From Methylobacterium sp. J-070 (GTDB lineage Bacteria; Pseudomonadota; Alphaproteobacteria; Rhizobiales; Beijerinckiaceae), in the NCBI RefSeq assembly GCF_022829385.1, contig NZ_JAKSXX010000287.1:1-52472 (forward strand): a stretch of DNA of 52,472 nucleotides, written 5' to 3'. The notes below the pieces were generated by a model. That model searched no databases. It was not told the DNA's origin and saw nothing but the letters and a program-made list of their open reading frames with translations. The position numbers and the translations under genes were made by a program. Positions 34,182 through 42,659 of this stretch are shown in pieces. The stretch's first letter is position 1, and each line of letters begins with the position of its first letter.

Positions 34182-35180
34182 CTAATCCGTCTCCCCCCGC
34201 AGCGGCCGGGCGAGCAGGCCGGCGACCACGTCGTCGACGCCGGCCGCCCCCGCCACGATCGCCGCGACCGCCGCCGCCACCGGCATCTCGATGCCCCGGG
34301 CCGCCGCGAGAGCGGCGAGCGCCCCGGCCGTGAAGGCGCCCTCGGCGAGCTTGCCGCCCGCGGCCTCCGCCGGGCCCGCCCCGGCGCCGAGCCGCTGGCC
34401 GAAGGCGAAGTTGCGCGATTGCGGCGAGGAGGCGGTGAGCACGAGGTCGCCGAGGCCCGAGAGCCCCATCAGCGTCTCGGGCCGCCCCCCGAAGGCGCGG
34501 GCGAAGCGCATCAGTTCGGCGAAGGCGCGGGCGATCAGCGCCGCCCGGGCGCTCTCGCCGAGCCCCCGCCCCGCCACGATCCCGCAGGCGATCGCCAGCA
34601 CGTTCTTGCCGGCGCCGCCGATCTCGACGCCGCGCACGTCGTCGGTGTGGTAGAGCCGCAGGCTCGGCCCGGACAGCAGCCCGCTCAGGGCAGCGGCGAG
34701 ACCGGGATCGGCCGCCGCCAGGGTGACGGCGGTGGGCAGGCCGCGGGCGACGTCCGCCGCGAAGCTCGGGCCGGACAGGACCGCCACCGGCGTCCCCGCC
34801 GGCAGCACCTCGGCCGCCACCGCGCTCATGAAGCTGTCGCTGCCGCGCTCGATCCCCTTGGCGCAGAGGATCACCGGACCGGCCGAGGCCAGGGGGCCGC
34901 GCAGGGTCTCCAGCACGCCGCGCACGGTCTGGGCCGGCACGACCAGCAGGGTCGCCCGGGCGCCGGCAAGTCTTTCGGGCTGCGCGGTGGCGGCGATCCG
35001 GCCATGGAGCGGCACCCCCGGCAGGTAGCGCGGATTCTCCCGCCTGGCCTGGAGGGCGGCGGCCGCGGCCGCGTCGCGCAGCCAGAGGGTCACGGGATGC
35101 CCGGCCGCCGCGGCGGCGTTGGCGAGCGCCGTCCCCCAGGCGCCGCCGCCGACGACGTTGATCGGGGTCTCCGCGCTCAT
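34182..35180 (-). CDS. gpsA: NAD(P)H-dependent glycerol-3-phosphate dehydrogenase
   Basis: 332 residues. It reduces dihydroxyacetone phosphate to sn-glycerol 3-phosphate for phospholipid synthesis. The N-terminal Rossmann motif is NVVGGGAWGTALANAAA. Further family blocks are LVVPAQTVRGVLETL, ILCAKGIERGSDSFMS, VLSGPSFAADVARGLPTAVT, YHTDDVRGVEIGGAGKNVLA with the catalytic Lys, and LMGLSGLGDLVLTASSPQSRN. The start ATG overlaps the stop of the upstream GNAT gene by four bases. It is the last gene of the tsaD-GNAT-gpsA operon. Confidence 0.96.
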   Translation of the reverse strand: MSAETPINVVGGGAWGTALANAAAAAGHPVTLWLRDAAAAAALQARRENPRYLPGVPLHGRIAATAQPERLAGARATLLVVPAQTVRGVLETLRGPLASAGPVILCAKGIERGSDSFMSAVAAEVLPAGTPVAVLSGPSFAADVARGLPTAVTLAAADPGLAAALSGLLSGPSLRLYHTDDVRGVEIGGAGKNVLAIACGIVAGRGLGESARAALIARAFAELMRFARAFGGRPETLMGLSGLGDLVLTASSPQSRNFAFGQRLGAGAGPAEAAGGKLAEGAFTAGALAALAAARGIEMPVAAAVAAIVAGAAGVDDVVAGLLARPLRGETD

Positions 35181-36037
35181 GCCGCAGCCTCCTCCGCGTC
35201 CGCACGATCGAGCCGGTAGAGCACGTGGTCGCGCAGCGGCCCCTCCGGCACCGACGGATGCGCGAAGGTCCCGGCGCGGACCATGCCGAGGCGCTCCATC
35301 ACCGCCCGGGACCGGTCGTTGCCGACCGCCGTGTAGGCCACGACGGCGCGGAGGCCGCAGCGCTCCGCGAGGTCGGCGAGGGCGCGTCGCGCGGCCCGGG
35401 TGGCGAAGCCCCGGCCCCAGGAATCCCGCGTCAGGCGCCAGGCCAGCTCGACGGTGCTCCCCGGCCGGTCGCCGCCCGGGAAGGGCAGGGGCCTCAGGAT
35501 CCGCAGCGCGCCGGCGAAGCCGATGAACCGGCCGCCCTGCTCCAGCGCCCAGGGGCCGAACCCGTCGGCCACGAAACGCCGATCGCACAGGCCGGCCTCG
35601 GCGGCGCTCTCCGCCGCGGTCAGCGGGCGCGGGAAGTGAGCCATCACCGCCGGGTCGGCGTTGAGCGCCGCGAACGGCGCCGTATCGTCGGGCCGCCAGC
35701 GGCGCAGGATCAGGTCGCCGTCCCGGATCGCGTCGGGCACCGGGGCGGCGGCGATCTTGCCGCGCCAGGCGAGCGAGCGCCGGTTCAGGAGCGCGAGATC
35801 CGCCCGGCCGGCGAGCACCGCCTCCCCCAGCGCGATCGCCGCCTCGAGCCGGTCGACCGGCATGTTGGCGTGGGCGGGCGGACGCACCTGCGCGCGCCAG
35901 GGGCCGCCGCAGGCATTGTCCAGGAGGATCCGGGCGAAGCAATGGTCGAGGCGGACCGGCCAGTCCGGACGGGCGGATCCGGGCAGGCGGCGCTCCACCA
36001 AGTCCCGCCAATGCGCGCGCCGCGCCGCGGCGCTCAT
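35177..36037 (-). CDS. Fusion of a small conserved domain with a RimJ/RimL-type GNAT acetyltransferase
   Basis: 286 residues. Residues ~1-95 form a compact domain (WPVRLDHCFARILLDNACGG, PWRAQVRPPAHANM, AALGEAVLAGRADLALLNRRS-like) that occurs as a separate small protein in other alphaproteobacteria. Residues ~105-280 are a GNAT: LILRRWRPDDTAPFAALNAD, FGPWALEQGGRFIGFAGAL, ELAWRLTRDSWGRGFATRAA (acetyl-CoA loop) and VVAYTAVGNDRSRAVMERLG. This group modifies ribosomal or other protein N-termini or small amines. It overlaps tsaD upstream and gpsA downstream by ATGA. The exact target is unknown. Confidence 0.85.
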   Translation of the reverse strand: MSAAARRAHWRDLVERRLPGSARPDWPVRLDHCFARILLDNACGGPWRAQVRPPAHANMPVDRLEAAIALGEAVLAGRADLALLNRRSLAWRGKIAAAPVPDAIRDGDLILRRWRPDDTAPFAALNADPAVMAHFPRPLTAAESAAEAGLCDRRFVADGFGPWALEQGGRFIGFAGALRILRPLPFPGGDRPGSTVELAWRLTRDSWGRGFATRAARRALADLAERCGLRAVVAYTAVGNDRSRAVMERLGMVRAGTFAHPSVPEGPLRDHVLYRLDRADAEEAAA

Positions 36038-37098
36038 CCGGCCGGGATCGCCGCGCGGGCCGGATCGGCCGCCAGGGGCCAGCGGGGCCGGGCCGGGGCG
36101 GTGAGGTCGTCGACGAGCCCGAGGCGCAGCCGCTCCAGCCCGGCCCAGGCGATCATCGCGCCGTTGTCGCCGCAGAGCGGCAGGGGCGGGGCCACGAAGC
36201 CGAGGCCCGCCTCGCCCGCCAGCGCCGCCAGCGCCCGCCGGACGGCGCCGTTGGCGGCCACGCCCCCCGCCGCCACCAGGGCGGTCGGCCGGCCGGCCAC
36301 GTCCGAGAAGGCCCGCAGGGCGACCCGGGCGCGGTCCACAACCACGTCGACCACCGCCGCCTGGAAGCTCGCGCACAGGTCGGCGACGTCGCGCTCGGCC
36401 AGCGGGGCGATCCGCTCGGCCTCGATCCGCAGGGCGGTCTTGAGGCCCGACAGGGAGAAGTCGGCCTCGCGCCGGCCGAGCATCGGGCGGGGGAGGGCGA
36501 AGCGCTCCGGGTCGCCCGCTTCGGCCAGGCGCTCGACCTCGGGGCCGCCGGGATAGCCGAGGCCCAGCAGCTTGGCGACCTTGTCGAAGGCCTCGCCGAT
36601 CGCGTCGTCGACGGTGGAACCGAGCCGGACGTAGTCGCCGACGCCCCGCACCGCGACCAGCTGGGTGTGGCCGCCCGAGACCAGCAGCAGCAGGTACGGG
36701 AAGGCGATCCCGTCGGTGAGCCGGGCGGTGAGGGCGTGGGCCTCCAGGTGGTTGACGGCGAGCAGCGGCTTGCGCGTCACGAGCGCGAGCGTCTTGGCGG
36801 TGACGAGGCCGACCAGCACGCCGCCGATCAGCCCGGGCCCGGCCGCCACCGCGATGCCGTCGAGATCGGGGAAGCCGATCCCGGCCCGGTCGAGGGCGCG
36901 GGCGACGAGCCGGTCAAGCACCTCCACGTGGGCGCGGGCGGCGATCTCGGGCACGACGCCGCCATAGGCCGCGTGCTCGGCGATCTGGCTCAGCACCTCG
37001 TTGGCGCGGATCTGACCGACGCCCTCCTCGTCCACCGACACCACGGCGGCGGCGGTCTCGTCGCAGGTGGTCTCGATGCCGAGCACGGTCTTCTGCAC
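36034..37098 (-). CDS. tsaD: tRNA N6-adenosine threonylcarbamoyltransferase
   Basis: 354 residues from the GTG at 37096-37098, chosen because AAGGAG lies eight bases upstream and the family begins at VLGIETTCDETAAAVV. The metal-binding His pair is in AVNHLEAHAL. Other ASKHA blocks are VAAGPGLIGGVLVGLVTAKT, LLLVSGGHTQLVAV, VDDAIGEAFDKVAKLLGLGY, GGVAANGAVRRAL and LCGDNGAMIAWAG. The protein transfers the threonylcarbamoyl group to A37 of tRNAs with TsaB/TsaE. It is the first gene of the tsaD-GNAT-gpsA operon. Confidence 0.96.
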   Translation of the reverse strand: MQKTVLGIETTCDETAAAVVSVDEEGVGQIRANEVLSQIAEHAAYGGVVPEIAARAHVEVLDRLVARALDRAGIGFPDLDGIAVAAGPGLIGGVLVGLVTAKTLALVTRKPLLAVNHLEAHALTARLTDGIAFPYLLLLVSGGHTQLVAVRGVGDYVRLGSTVDDAIGEAFDKVAKLLGLGYPGGPEVERLAEAGDPERFALPRPMLGRREADFSLSGLKTALRIEAERIAPLAERDVADLCASFQAAVVDVVVDRARVALRAFSDVAGRPTALVAAGGVAANGAVRRALAALAGEAGLGFVAPPLPLCGDNGAMIAWAGLERLRLGLVDDLTAPARPRWPLAADPARAAIPAG

Positions 37099-37474
37099 GC
37101 GCGGAACTCCTTCGGTCCGGGGCGACGTCGCGCCGGGGCCTGCTGCACAGGATGTCATAGCGGCATCCTGTGCCGAAGCGGTAACGGATCCCGGCACGGC
37201 GGGCGCGCCCAACCTCCCCTACCGGGGCTCCGGGGACCGTCCGGCGCTCGGTCTTCGGAGCGGAAGGCGGTTCTGCCTCTCCCGTCTCGCGGGGGGGGAG
37301 GGCAACCTTCGAGGGGCCGGAGCGGACGTCTCGAAGGCGCCCTCCGGCCGGCCGCGCGATCCCTGGACATCGCCTTCGCGCCTCGCCGCGCCCACACCTC
37401 GGCATGAGGGGTGAGATCGGGAGAAGCGTTCAGTCCCTGGCATCCGCCGAAAGCAGCGGCACGGGCGCCCCGCC
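37099..37474. other. Intergenic region between rimO and tsaD
   Basis: The region lies upstream of tsaD and downstream of rimO. It contains a GC-rich, G-run segment (37285-37315) of the kind often found in Methylobacterium spacers, but no gene, RNA or T-tailed terminator. In many relatives hemC stands upstream of tsaD; it is absent here. Confidence 0.35.
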
Positions 37475-38827
37475 TCAGGCGACCGTGCCGTAGAGGTCAT
37501 AGGCCTCGGCCCGGTCGATCTTCACGGTGACGATGTCGCCGACCCGCACCGGGCGCCGGAAGGCGGCGTGGACGGTGCCGTCGATCTCCGGGGCGTCGGC
37601 CTTGGACCGGCCCTTCGCGACCCCGCCCTCGACGGCGTCGACGATCATGGCCAGCCGCCGGCCCACCTTGGCCCGCTGGAGCCGGAGCGCGATCCCGTTC
37701 TGCGCCTCCATGAACCGGCGCTTGCGCTCGGCCTTCACCGCCGGCGGCACGGGGTCGCCGAGCGCGTTGGCGGTGGCGCCCGCCACCGGCTCGTACTCGA
37801 AGCAGCCGACGCGATCGAGCTTCGCCTCCTGGAGCCAGGCCAGCAGCTCCTCGAACTCGGCCTCGGTCTCGCCGGGGAAGCCGACGATGAAGGTCGAGCG
37901 GATCGCCAGATCCGGGCAGGTCGCCCGCCAGCTGCGGATCCGGTCGAGCTGGCGCTCCTGGTTGCCGGGCCGGCGCATGCGCTTCAGGACTGAGGGACTG
38001 GCATGCTGGAGCGGCATGTCGAGGTAGGGGAGCACCTTGCCCTCGGCCATCAGCGGGATGACCTCGTCCACGTGCGGGTAGGGGTAGACGTAGTGCAGCC
38101 GCACCCAGGCCCCGAGCTCGCCGAGTTCCTTGGTCAGGTCGTAGAACTTCGCCCGCACTTGCCGGTCGCGCCACGGGCTCTCGGCGTAGCGGATGTCGAC
38201 CCCGTAGGCGCTGGTGTCCTGGCTGACGACCAGCAGCTCCTTCACCCCGGCCTTCACCAGTTTCTCCGCCTCCCGCAGCACGTCGGCGGCGGGGCGGCTG
38301 ACGAGGTTCCCGCGGAGGGACGGGATGATGCAGAAGCTGCAGCGGTTGCTGCAGCCCTCCGAGATCTTCAGGTAGGCGTAGTGGCGCGGGGTGAGCTTGA
38401 TCCCCTGCGGCGGCACGAGGTCGAGGAACGGGTCGTGGGCCGGCGGCACCGCCTCGTGGACCGCCGCCACCACCGACTCGTAGGCCTGCGGCCCGGTCAC
38501 CGCGAGCAGGTCCGGGTACTTCTCGCGGATCTCCTCGGGCTGCGCGCCCATGCAGCCGGTGACGATCACCCGGCCGTTCTCCGCCATGGCCTCGCCGATC
38601 GCCGCCAGAGACTCCGCCTTGGCCGAGTCGAGGAACCCGCAGGTGTTGACGATCACCACGTCGGCGCCGTCGTGCCGCCGGGCCAGCTCGTAGCCCTCGG
38701 CGCGCAGATGCGTGAGGATCCGCTCGGAATCGACCAGCGCCTTCGGGCAGCCCAGCGAGACGAACGAGATCTTCGGGGCCGCTCCGGGGGCGGATCCCGG
38801 GGAGGTGGGCGAGGCGGTGGCGGTCAT
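37475..38827 (-). CDS. rimO: Ribosomal protein S12 methylthiotransferase
   Basis: 450 residues from the ATG at 38825-38827. It has an N-terminal UPF0004 domain with Cys ligands (FVSLGCPKALVDSE, VIVNTCGFLDSAK, VIVTGCMGA). The radical-SAM motif is SEGCSNRCSFCIIPSLRG. Other blocks are RLHYVYPYPHVDEVI, YLDMPLQHASPSVLKRMRR and STFIVGFPGETEAEFEEL. A C-terminal TRAM domain ends the protein (RPVRVGDIVTVKIDRAEAYD). It adds a methylthio group to Asp88 of S12. The SLGCPK and QHASP features distinguish RimO from MiaB. It is transcribed alone, divergent from pabB. Confidence 0.96.
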   Translation of the reverse strand: MTATASPTSPGSAPGAAPKISFVSLGCPKALVDSERILTHLRAEGYELARRHDGADVVIVNTCGFLDSAKAESLAAIGEAMAENGRVIVTGCMGAQPEEIREKYPDLLAVTGPQAYESVVAAVHEAVPPAHDPFLDLVPPQGIKLTPRHYAYLKISEGCSNRCSFCIIPSLRGNLVSRPAADVLREAEKLVKAGVKELLVVSQDTSAYGVDIRYAESPWRDRQVRAKFYDLTKELGELGAWVRLHYVYPYPHVDEVIPLMAEGKVLPYLDMPLQHASPSVLKRMRRPGNQERQLDRIRSWRATCPDLAIRSTFIVGFPGETEAEFEELLAWLQEAKLDRVGCFEYEPVAGATANALGDPVPPAVKAERKRRFMEAQNGIALRLQRAKVGRRLAMIVDAVEGGVAKGRSKADAPEIDGTVHAAFRRPVRVGDIVTVKIDRAEAYDLYGTVA

Positions 38828-39201
38828 GGGGCCATTCGACGGGTCGGACGCCGCCCGCGCGTGCGACCGGTGGAACAGGCACACGGAACGCGAGGACGAG
38901 AATTCGGGATGGCCTCCCTATAGCCGCTCCGGGGCCTTCGCGCGAGGCCACCGGCCGCAGGGGTGGCCGGCCCGGCGCGTGGGGCTGACGCAGATCCAAA
39001 AATCTGATGCTCGGTCATCGGCTTGTGCGCATAAGCTGATGTGTTGCATGAAAATCGGCCCGGCCGGTCCTGCGCCCAGGACACACCCTGTCGGCTCTCC
39101 CCGGCGGCCCCTGCGTGGAACTGCCGCTTTCCCCGCGGCATCGCCTGTGCGACGGCAACTCACCGCGCTCAGCCGCCAGGACACCAGCCCCGAACCCGGT
39201 C
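38828..39201. promoter_or_regulatory. Divergent rimO/pabB regulatory region with a 16-base palindrome
   Basis: 374 bases separate rimO from pabB. A palindrome with one mismatched pair, GCTTGTGCGCATAAGC, lies at 39021-39036 within a less GC-rich patch (38995-39055) that also carries GATCCAAAAATCTGATG. This is a candidate operator/promoter for one or both genes. No protein or RNA gene was seen. Confidence 0.45.
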
Positions 39202-40575
39202 ATGTGGACCCGAGAGATTCCCTACATCGATCCCGTCGCGGCGGCGGCCCGGATGCGGCGCCTGCCGGCGCTCGCCTTCCTCGACAGCGCCATGCGGCAC
39301 GATCCGCTGGGGCGCTACGGGATCGTGACCGCCGACCCGTTCGCGCGCTTCCGCTTCCGCGACGGGCGCGCGACCCTCGACGGCCGTCCGGTCGCGGGCG
39401 GTCCGTTCGCGGCGCTTCGGGCCTGCCTCGCGCCCTATCGGGTCGAACCCGGTTCCGAGCCGTTCCCGGGCGGGGCGATCGGCTACTTCGCCTACGACCT
39501 CGGCGCGGCGCTGGAGCGGGTCGCGGCGCCGGCCCGACGGGCGGGGCTCACCGACGACATCGCCCTGAACTTCTACGACACCGCGCTGGTGATCGACCAT
39601 GCCGCCGGCACCGGCCGGCTCGTCGCCACGGGCTTTCCCGAGACCGAACCGGCCGCCCGGCAGACCCGCGCGGAGGCGCGGCTGGCCCGCTTCGCCGACC
39701 TGCTCGCCAGCGCGGACGACCCGGCGGAGCCGGCCCGGGCGCCGGGAGCAACGCTTACGTGGCACTCGAATTTCGACCGACAAACCTATGAACAGGCTGT
39801 TGAAAAGGTCCGTCACTATATCCGTGCCGGCGACATCTACCAGGCCAACATCGCCCAGCGCTTCACCGCCGACCTGCCGCCCGGCTTCGACCCGTTCGCC
39901 CTCTACCGGCGGCTGCGCGCCACCAACCCGGCGACCTTCGGGGCCTATCTGGAGCTGGAGGGGCTGACGGTGGCGTCGTCCTCGCCCGAGCGCTTCATCC
40001 GGCTCGACGGACGGCGGGTCGAGACCCGGCCGATCAAGGGCACCGCCCGCCGGCTCGACGACCCGGCGGCGGACCGCGCGGCGGCGGAGGCGCTCCAGGC
40101 CTCCGTCAAGGAGCGGGCCGAGAACGTCATGATCGTCGACCTGCTGCGCAACGACCTGTCCCGGGTCTGCGCGCCGGGCAGCGTCGCCGTGCCCACCCTG
40201 TGCGGCCTGGAGACCTACGCCAACGTCCACCATCTGGTGTCGGTGGTGACCGGAACGCTCCGCGACGGGCTCGACGCCCTCGACCTCCTGGAAGGCACCT
40301 TCCCCGGCGGCTCGATCACCGGTGCCCCGAAGATCCGCGCCATGGACATCATCACCGAGATCGAGGGCGACGCCCGGGAGCTCTATTGCGGCGCCATCGG
40401 GCGGATCGGCTTCGACGGGGCGCTCGACACCTCCATCGCGATCCGCACCGTGTTCATGGACGACCGGCAGGCGGTTCTGCAGGCCGGGGGCGGGGTGACC
40501 CTGCTGTCGGAGCCGGGCCCGGAATACGACGAGACCCTCGCCAAGGCCGCCCGGGTGTTCGAGGCCTTCGCATGA
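39202..40575 (+). CDS. pabB: Aminodeoxychorismate synthase component I
   Basis: 457 residues. The chorismate-binding domain carries PIKGTARR, where Lys in PIKGT marks aminodeoxychorismate synthase rather than anthranilate synthase (PIAGT). Other blocks are RAGDIYQANIAQRF, VASSSPERFIRL, ENVMIVDLLRNDLSRVC, VSVVTGTLRDGLDALDLLEG, FPGGSITGAPKIRAMDII and LQAGGGVTLLSEPG. The N-terminal ~150 residues are the usual variable lobe. The ATG at 39202 was preferred to an upstream in-frame start without homology. It makes 4-amino-4-deoxychorismate for folate; its stop overlaps pabA by ATGA. Confidence 0.94.
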   Translation: MWTREIPYIDPVAAAARMRRLPALAFLDSAMRHDPLGRYGIVTADPFARFRFRDGRATLDGRPVAGGPFAALRACLAPYRVEPGSEPFPGGAIGYFAYDLGAALERVAAPARRAGLTDDIALNFYDTALVIDHAAGTGRLVATGFPETEPAARQTRAEARLARFADLLASADDPAEPARAPGATLTWHSNFDRQTYEQAVEKVRHYIRAGDIYQANIAQRFTADLPPGFDPFALYRRLRATNPATFGAYLELEGLTVASSSPERFIRLDGRRVETRPIKGTARRLDDPAADRAAAEALQASVKERAENVMIVDLLRNDLSRVCAPGSVAVPTLCGLETYANVHHLVSVVTGTLRDGLDALDLLEGTFPGGSITGAPKIRAMDIITEIEGDARELYCGAIGRIGFDGALDTSIAIRTVFMDDRQAVLQAGGGVTLLSEPGPEYDETLAKAARVFEAFA

Positions 40576-41186
40576 TCCTCGTCCTCGACAACTACGACTC
40601 GTTCGTCTTCAACGTCGTCCGCTACCTGGAGGAGCTGGGCGAGACGGTCCGGGTCGTGCGCAACGACGCCCTCGACGTCGCCGGCATCCGGGCGCTCGCC
40701 CCGGACGCCCTGGTGGTGTCGCCCGGCCCCTGCACGCCGGCGGAGGCGGGGATCTCGCTCCCGGCGATCCGGGAGCTGTCGGGCGCCGTGCCGATCCTGG
40801 GCGTCTGCCTCGGCCATCAGGCGATCGGCGCGGCCTTCGGCGGTACGGTCGAGCGGGCCCGGCGTCCGCTGCACGGGCAGGCGACGCCGATCGACCACCG
40901 GGGCGAGCGGCTGTTCTCCGGGCTGCCGGCGCCGATGCCGGTGGGCCGCTACCACTCGCTGGTGGTGACGCCCGGCGCCGAGATGGACCGGCACCTCTCC
41001 GTCGACGCGGTCTCCCAGGAGGGCGAGGTCATGGCGCTCTCGCACCGGACCCATCCGACCTACGGCATCCAGTTCCATCCGGAATCGGTCCTGACCGAGG
41101 GCGGCCACGCCCTGTTCGCCAATTTTTTGGACCTCGCCCGCGCCTGGCGGGAGAGGCCGGAGGAGCGCCGCGATGCTGTGGCGTGA
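40572..41186 (+). CDS. pabA: Aminodeoxychorismate/anthranilate synthase glutamine amidotransferase
   Basis: 204 residues. A class I glutamine amidotransferase with the triad Cys (GVCLGHQAIG), His and Glu (FHPESVLTEGG). The start MILVLDNYDSFVFNVVRYL and the oxyanion strand VVSPGPCTPAEAG are typical of the TrpG/PabA family. It supplies ammonia to PabB. Overlap with pabB and with pabC (14 bases) shows tight translational coupling. A dual role with anthranilate synthase is possible but not needed given the context. Confidence 0.94.
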   Translation: MILVLDNYDSFVFNVVRYLEELGETVRVVRNDALDVAGIRALAPDALVVSPGPCTPAEAGISLPAIRELSGAVPILGVCLGHQAIGAAFGGTVERARRPLHGQATPIDHRGERLFSGLPAPMPVGRYHSLVVTPGAEMDRHLSVDAVSQEGEVMALSHRTHPTYGIQFHPESVLTEGGHALFANFLDLARAWRERPEERRDAVA

Positions 41187-42030
41187 CGGGCGGGTCGTCC
41201 CGGGAACGGCCGCGCCCCTCGACCACACCGACCGCGGCCTGACGCTCGGCGACGGCCTGTTCGACACGGCGCTGGCGCTCGGCGGCCGCGTGGCCTTCGA
41301 GGACGCCCACATCGCCCGGCTCGTCGCCTCCGCGGAGACGCTGGGGATCCCCGCCGAACCGGAGCGGATCCGCGACGCCATGCGGGCGCTGGCCGGGACC
41401 GGCGACGGCGCGCGGCTGGCGATCCGCACCACCCTCACCCGCGGCTCCGGCCCGCGGGGGCTGAGGCCGCCGGAGGATCCGCGCCCGACCCTGTTCGCCA
41501 CCGCGGCGCCGAGCGCCCGGAGCGCGGCCTTCGCGTCCCTGCGCCTGTGGCCGACGGCCATCGCCCGCAACGACACGTCGCCGGCCGCCCGGCTGAAGAC
41601 GCTGGGCTATCTCGACGCGGTGCTGGCCGCCCGCGAGGCCGCGGCGGCGGGGTTCGACGAGGCGCTGTTTCGCAACACGCGGGGGCGCGTCGCCTGTGCG
41701 GGCACCGGCAACCTGTTCGCGCTGTTCGGGCAGACCCTGGTCACGCCGCCGGGCGAGGACGGCGTGCTGGCCGGGATCGTGCGGGGGGAGATCCTGCGGC
41801 TCGCCCCCGGCTGCGGGCTGCGCGCGGAGGAACGCTCGCTGAGCCTGCCCGACCTCATGGGCGCCGAGGCGGTGTTCCTGACCAACTCCCTGCGGCTCCT
41901 GGCGCCCGTGACCGCGGTCGGCGACACCGCCTTCCCCGGGGCCGAACACGCGGCGGTGGCCCGTCTCACGGCGGCGCTCCGCGCCGGCGTGGCCCGGGCC
42001 TGCGGCGTGGCCGAGGACGCGGTCGCGTGA
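41173..42030 (+). CDS. pabC: Aminodeoxychorismate lyase / class IV aminotransferase
   Basis: 285 residues. The fold-type IV PLP features are TDRGLTLGDGLFDTALALGG, RLAIRTTLTRGSGPRGL, the PLP Lys in AARLKTLGYLDAVLAAREA and AEAVFLTNSLRLLAPV. Directly following pabB and pabA, the assignment to removal of pyruvate from aminodeoxychorismate to give 4-aminobenzoate is strong. A D-amino-acid or branched-chain aminotransferase would look similar, but the operon argues against it. Confidence 0.9.
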   Translation: MLWRDGRVVPGTAAPLDHTDRGLTLGDGLFDTALALGGRVAFEDAHIARLVASAETLGIPAEPERIRDAMRALAGTGDGARLAIRTTLTRGSGPRGLRPPEDPRPTLFATAAPSARSAAFASLRLWPTAIARNDTSPAARLKTLGYLDAVLAAREAAAAGFDEALFRNTRGRVACAGTGNLFALFGQTLVTPPGEDGVLAGIVRGEILRLAPGCGLRAEERSLSLPDLMGAEAVFLTNSLRLLAPVTAVGDTAFPGAEHAAVARLTAALRAGVARACGVAEDAVA

Positions 42031-42533
42031 CCGACGCGGCGCTCACGGCGGGCCGCCGCAGGCTGCGCTACGGGCTCGCGGCGGTCTACGCCTTCATCGG
42101 GGTCGTGCACCTCGCCGCGGCCGACACGATGCTGCCGCTGATGCCCGACTGGGTGCCGCAGCCGCGCCTCGTCATCCTGGCGACCGGCCTGTGCGAGATC
42201 GCCGGCGCCGCCGGGCTGCTGACCCGCCGGTTCCGGCGCGCCGCCGCGATCGGCCTCGCCCTCTACGCGGTCTGCGTCTACCCGGCGAACCTGAAGCACG
42301 CCTTCGCGCAGGTCCATATCGAGGGCCTCCCGGATTCCTGGTGGTATCACGGTCCACGCCTGGCGTTTCAGCCGGTCTTCGTCTGGGCGGCGCTCTGGGC
42401 CGGCGGCCTGATCGACTGGCCGTTCGGCGACCGTCGGAGATCTGCCGACCCGGACCGCAAGACCTCCGAGGCTGCGCGGCCGGACGGCGCGGTCCCGCGG
42501 CAAGCCCCGCCAGCAACCCTCCGGGAACCTTGA
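42027..42533 (+). CDS. DoxX-like membrane protein
   Basis: 168 residues from the GTG at 42027-42029, overlapping the pabC stop (GTGA). Four hydrophobic helices are visible: YGLAAVYAFIGVVHLAA, LVILATGLCEIAGAAGLL, AAAIGLALYAVCVYPANL and FQPVFVWAALWAGGLI. PANLKHAFAQVHIEGLP and YHGPRLAFQPVFVWAA match the DoxX/MauE-like family seen in many alphaproteobacteria. The last ~35 residues are a charged cytoplasmic tail. It is translationally coupled to the pab genes, but no role in folate synthesis is known. Confidence 0.85.
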   Translation: MTDAALTAGRRRLRYGLAAVYAFIGVVHLAAADTMLPLMPDWVPQPRLVILATGLCEIAGAAGLLTRRFRRAAAIGLALYAVCVYPANLKHAFAQVHIEGLPDSWWYHGPRLAFQPVFVWAALWAGGLIDWPFGDRRRSADPDRKTSEAARPDGAVPRQAPPATLREP

Positions 42534-42585
42534 TCACAGGATCCTGCGATCCCCGGATCACGGCAGGCTTTGATCCCCGGATCCA
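42531..42585. repeat. Cluster of GATC-centred palindromes
   Basis: Immediately around the DoxX-like stop lie TGATCA, CAGGATCCTG (42537-42546) and two copies of GATCCCCGGATC (42548-42559 and 42572-42583), spaced 24 bases apart. They could form alternative stems that act as terminator or bind a protein in repeated half-sites. Their role is unknown. Confidence 0.4.
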
Positions 42586-42659
42586 GGACGATATACCGCC
42601 GGACGGAGACCGGGGGCGACGGAATACCGCGCCGCCCGACCGTAATACGGGCGGACGGC

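Noticed and set aside
34182..36011. One long protein covering gpsA and the GNAT region
   Set aside because: The gpsA family starts at the ATG at 35180; the upstream extension of that frame is a shadow of the GNAT gene in another frame.
37285..37315. G-run segment upstream of tsaD as a terminator or riboswitch
   Set aside because: No stem with consistent pairing and no T-run; it looks like a common GC-rich intergenic element.
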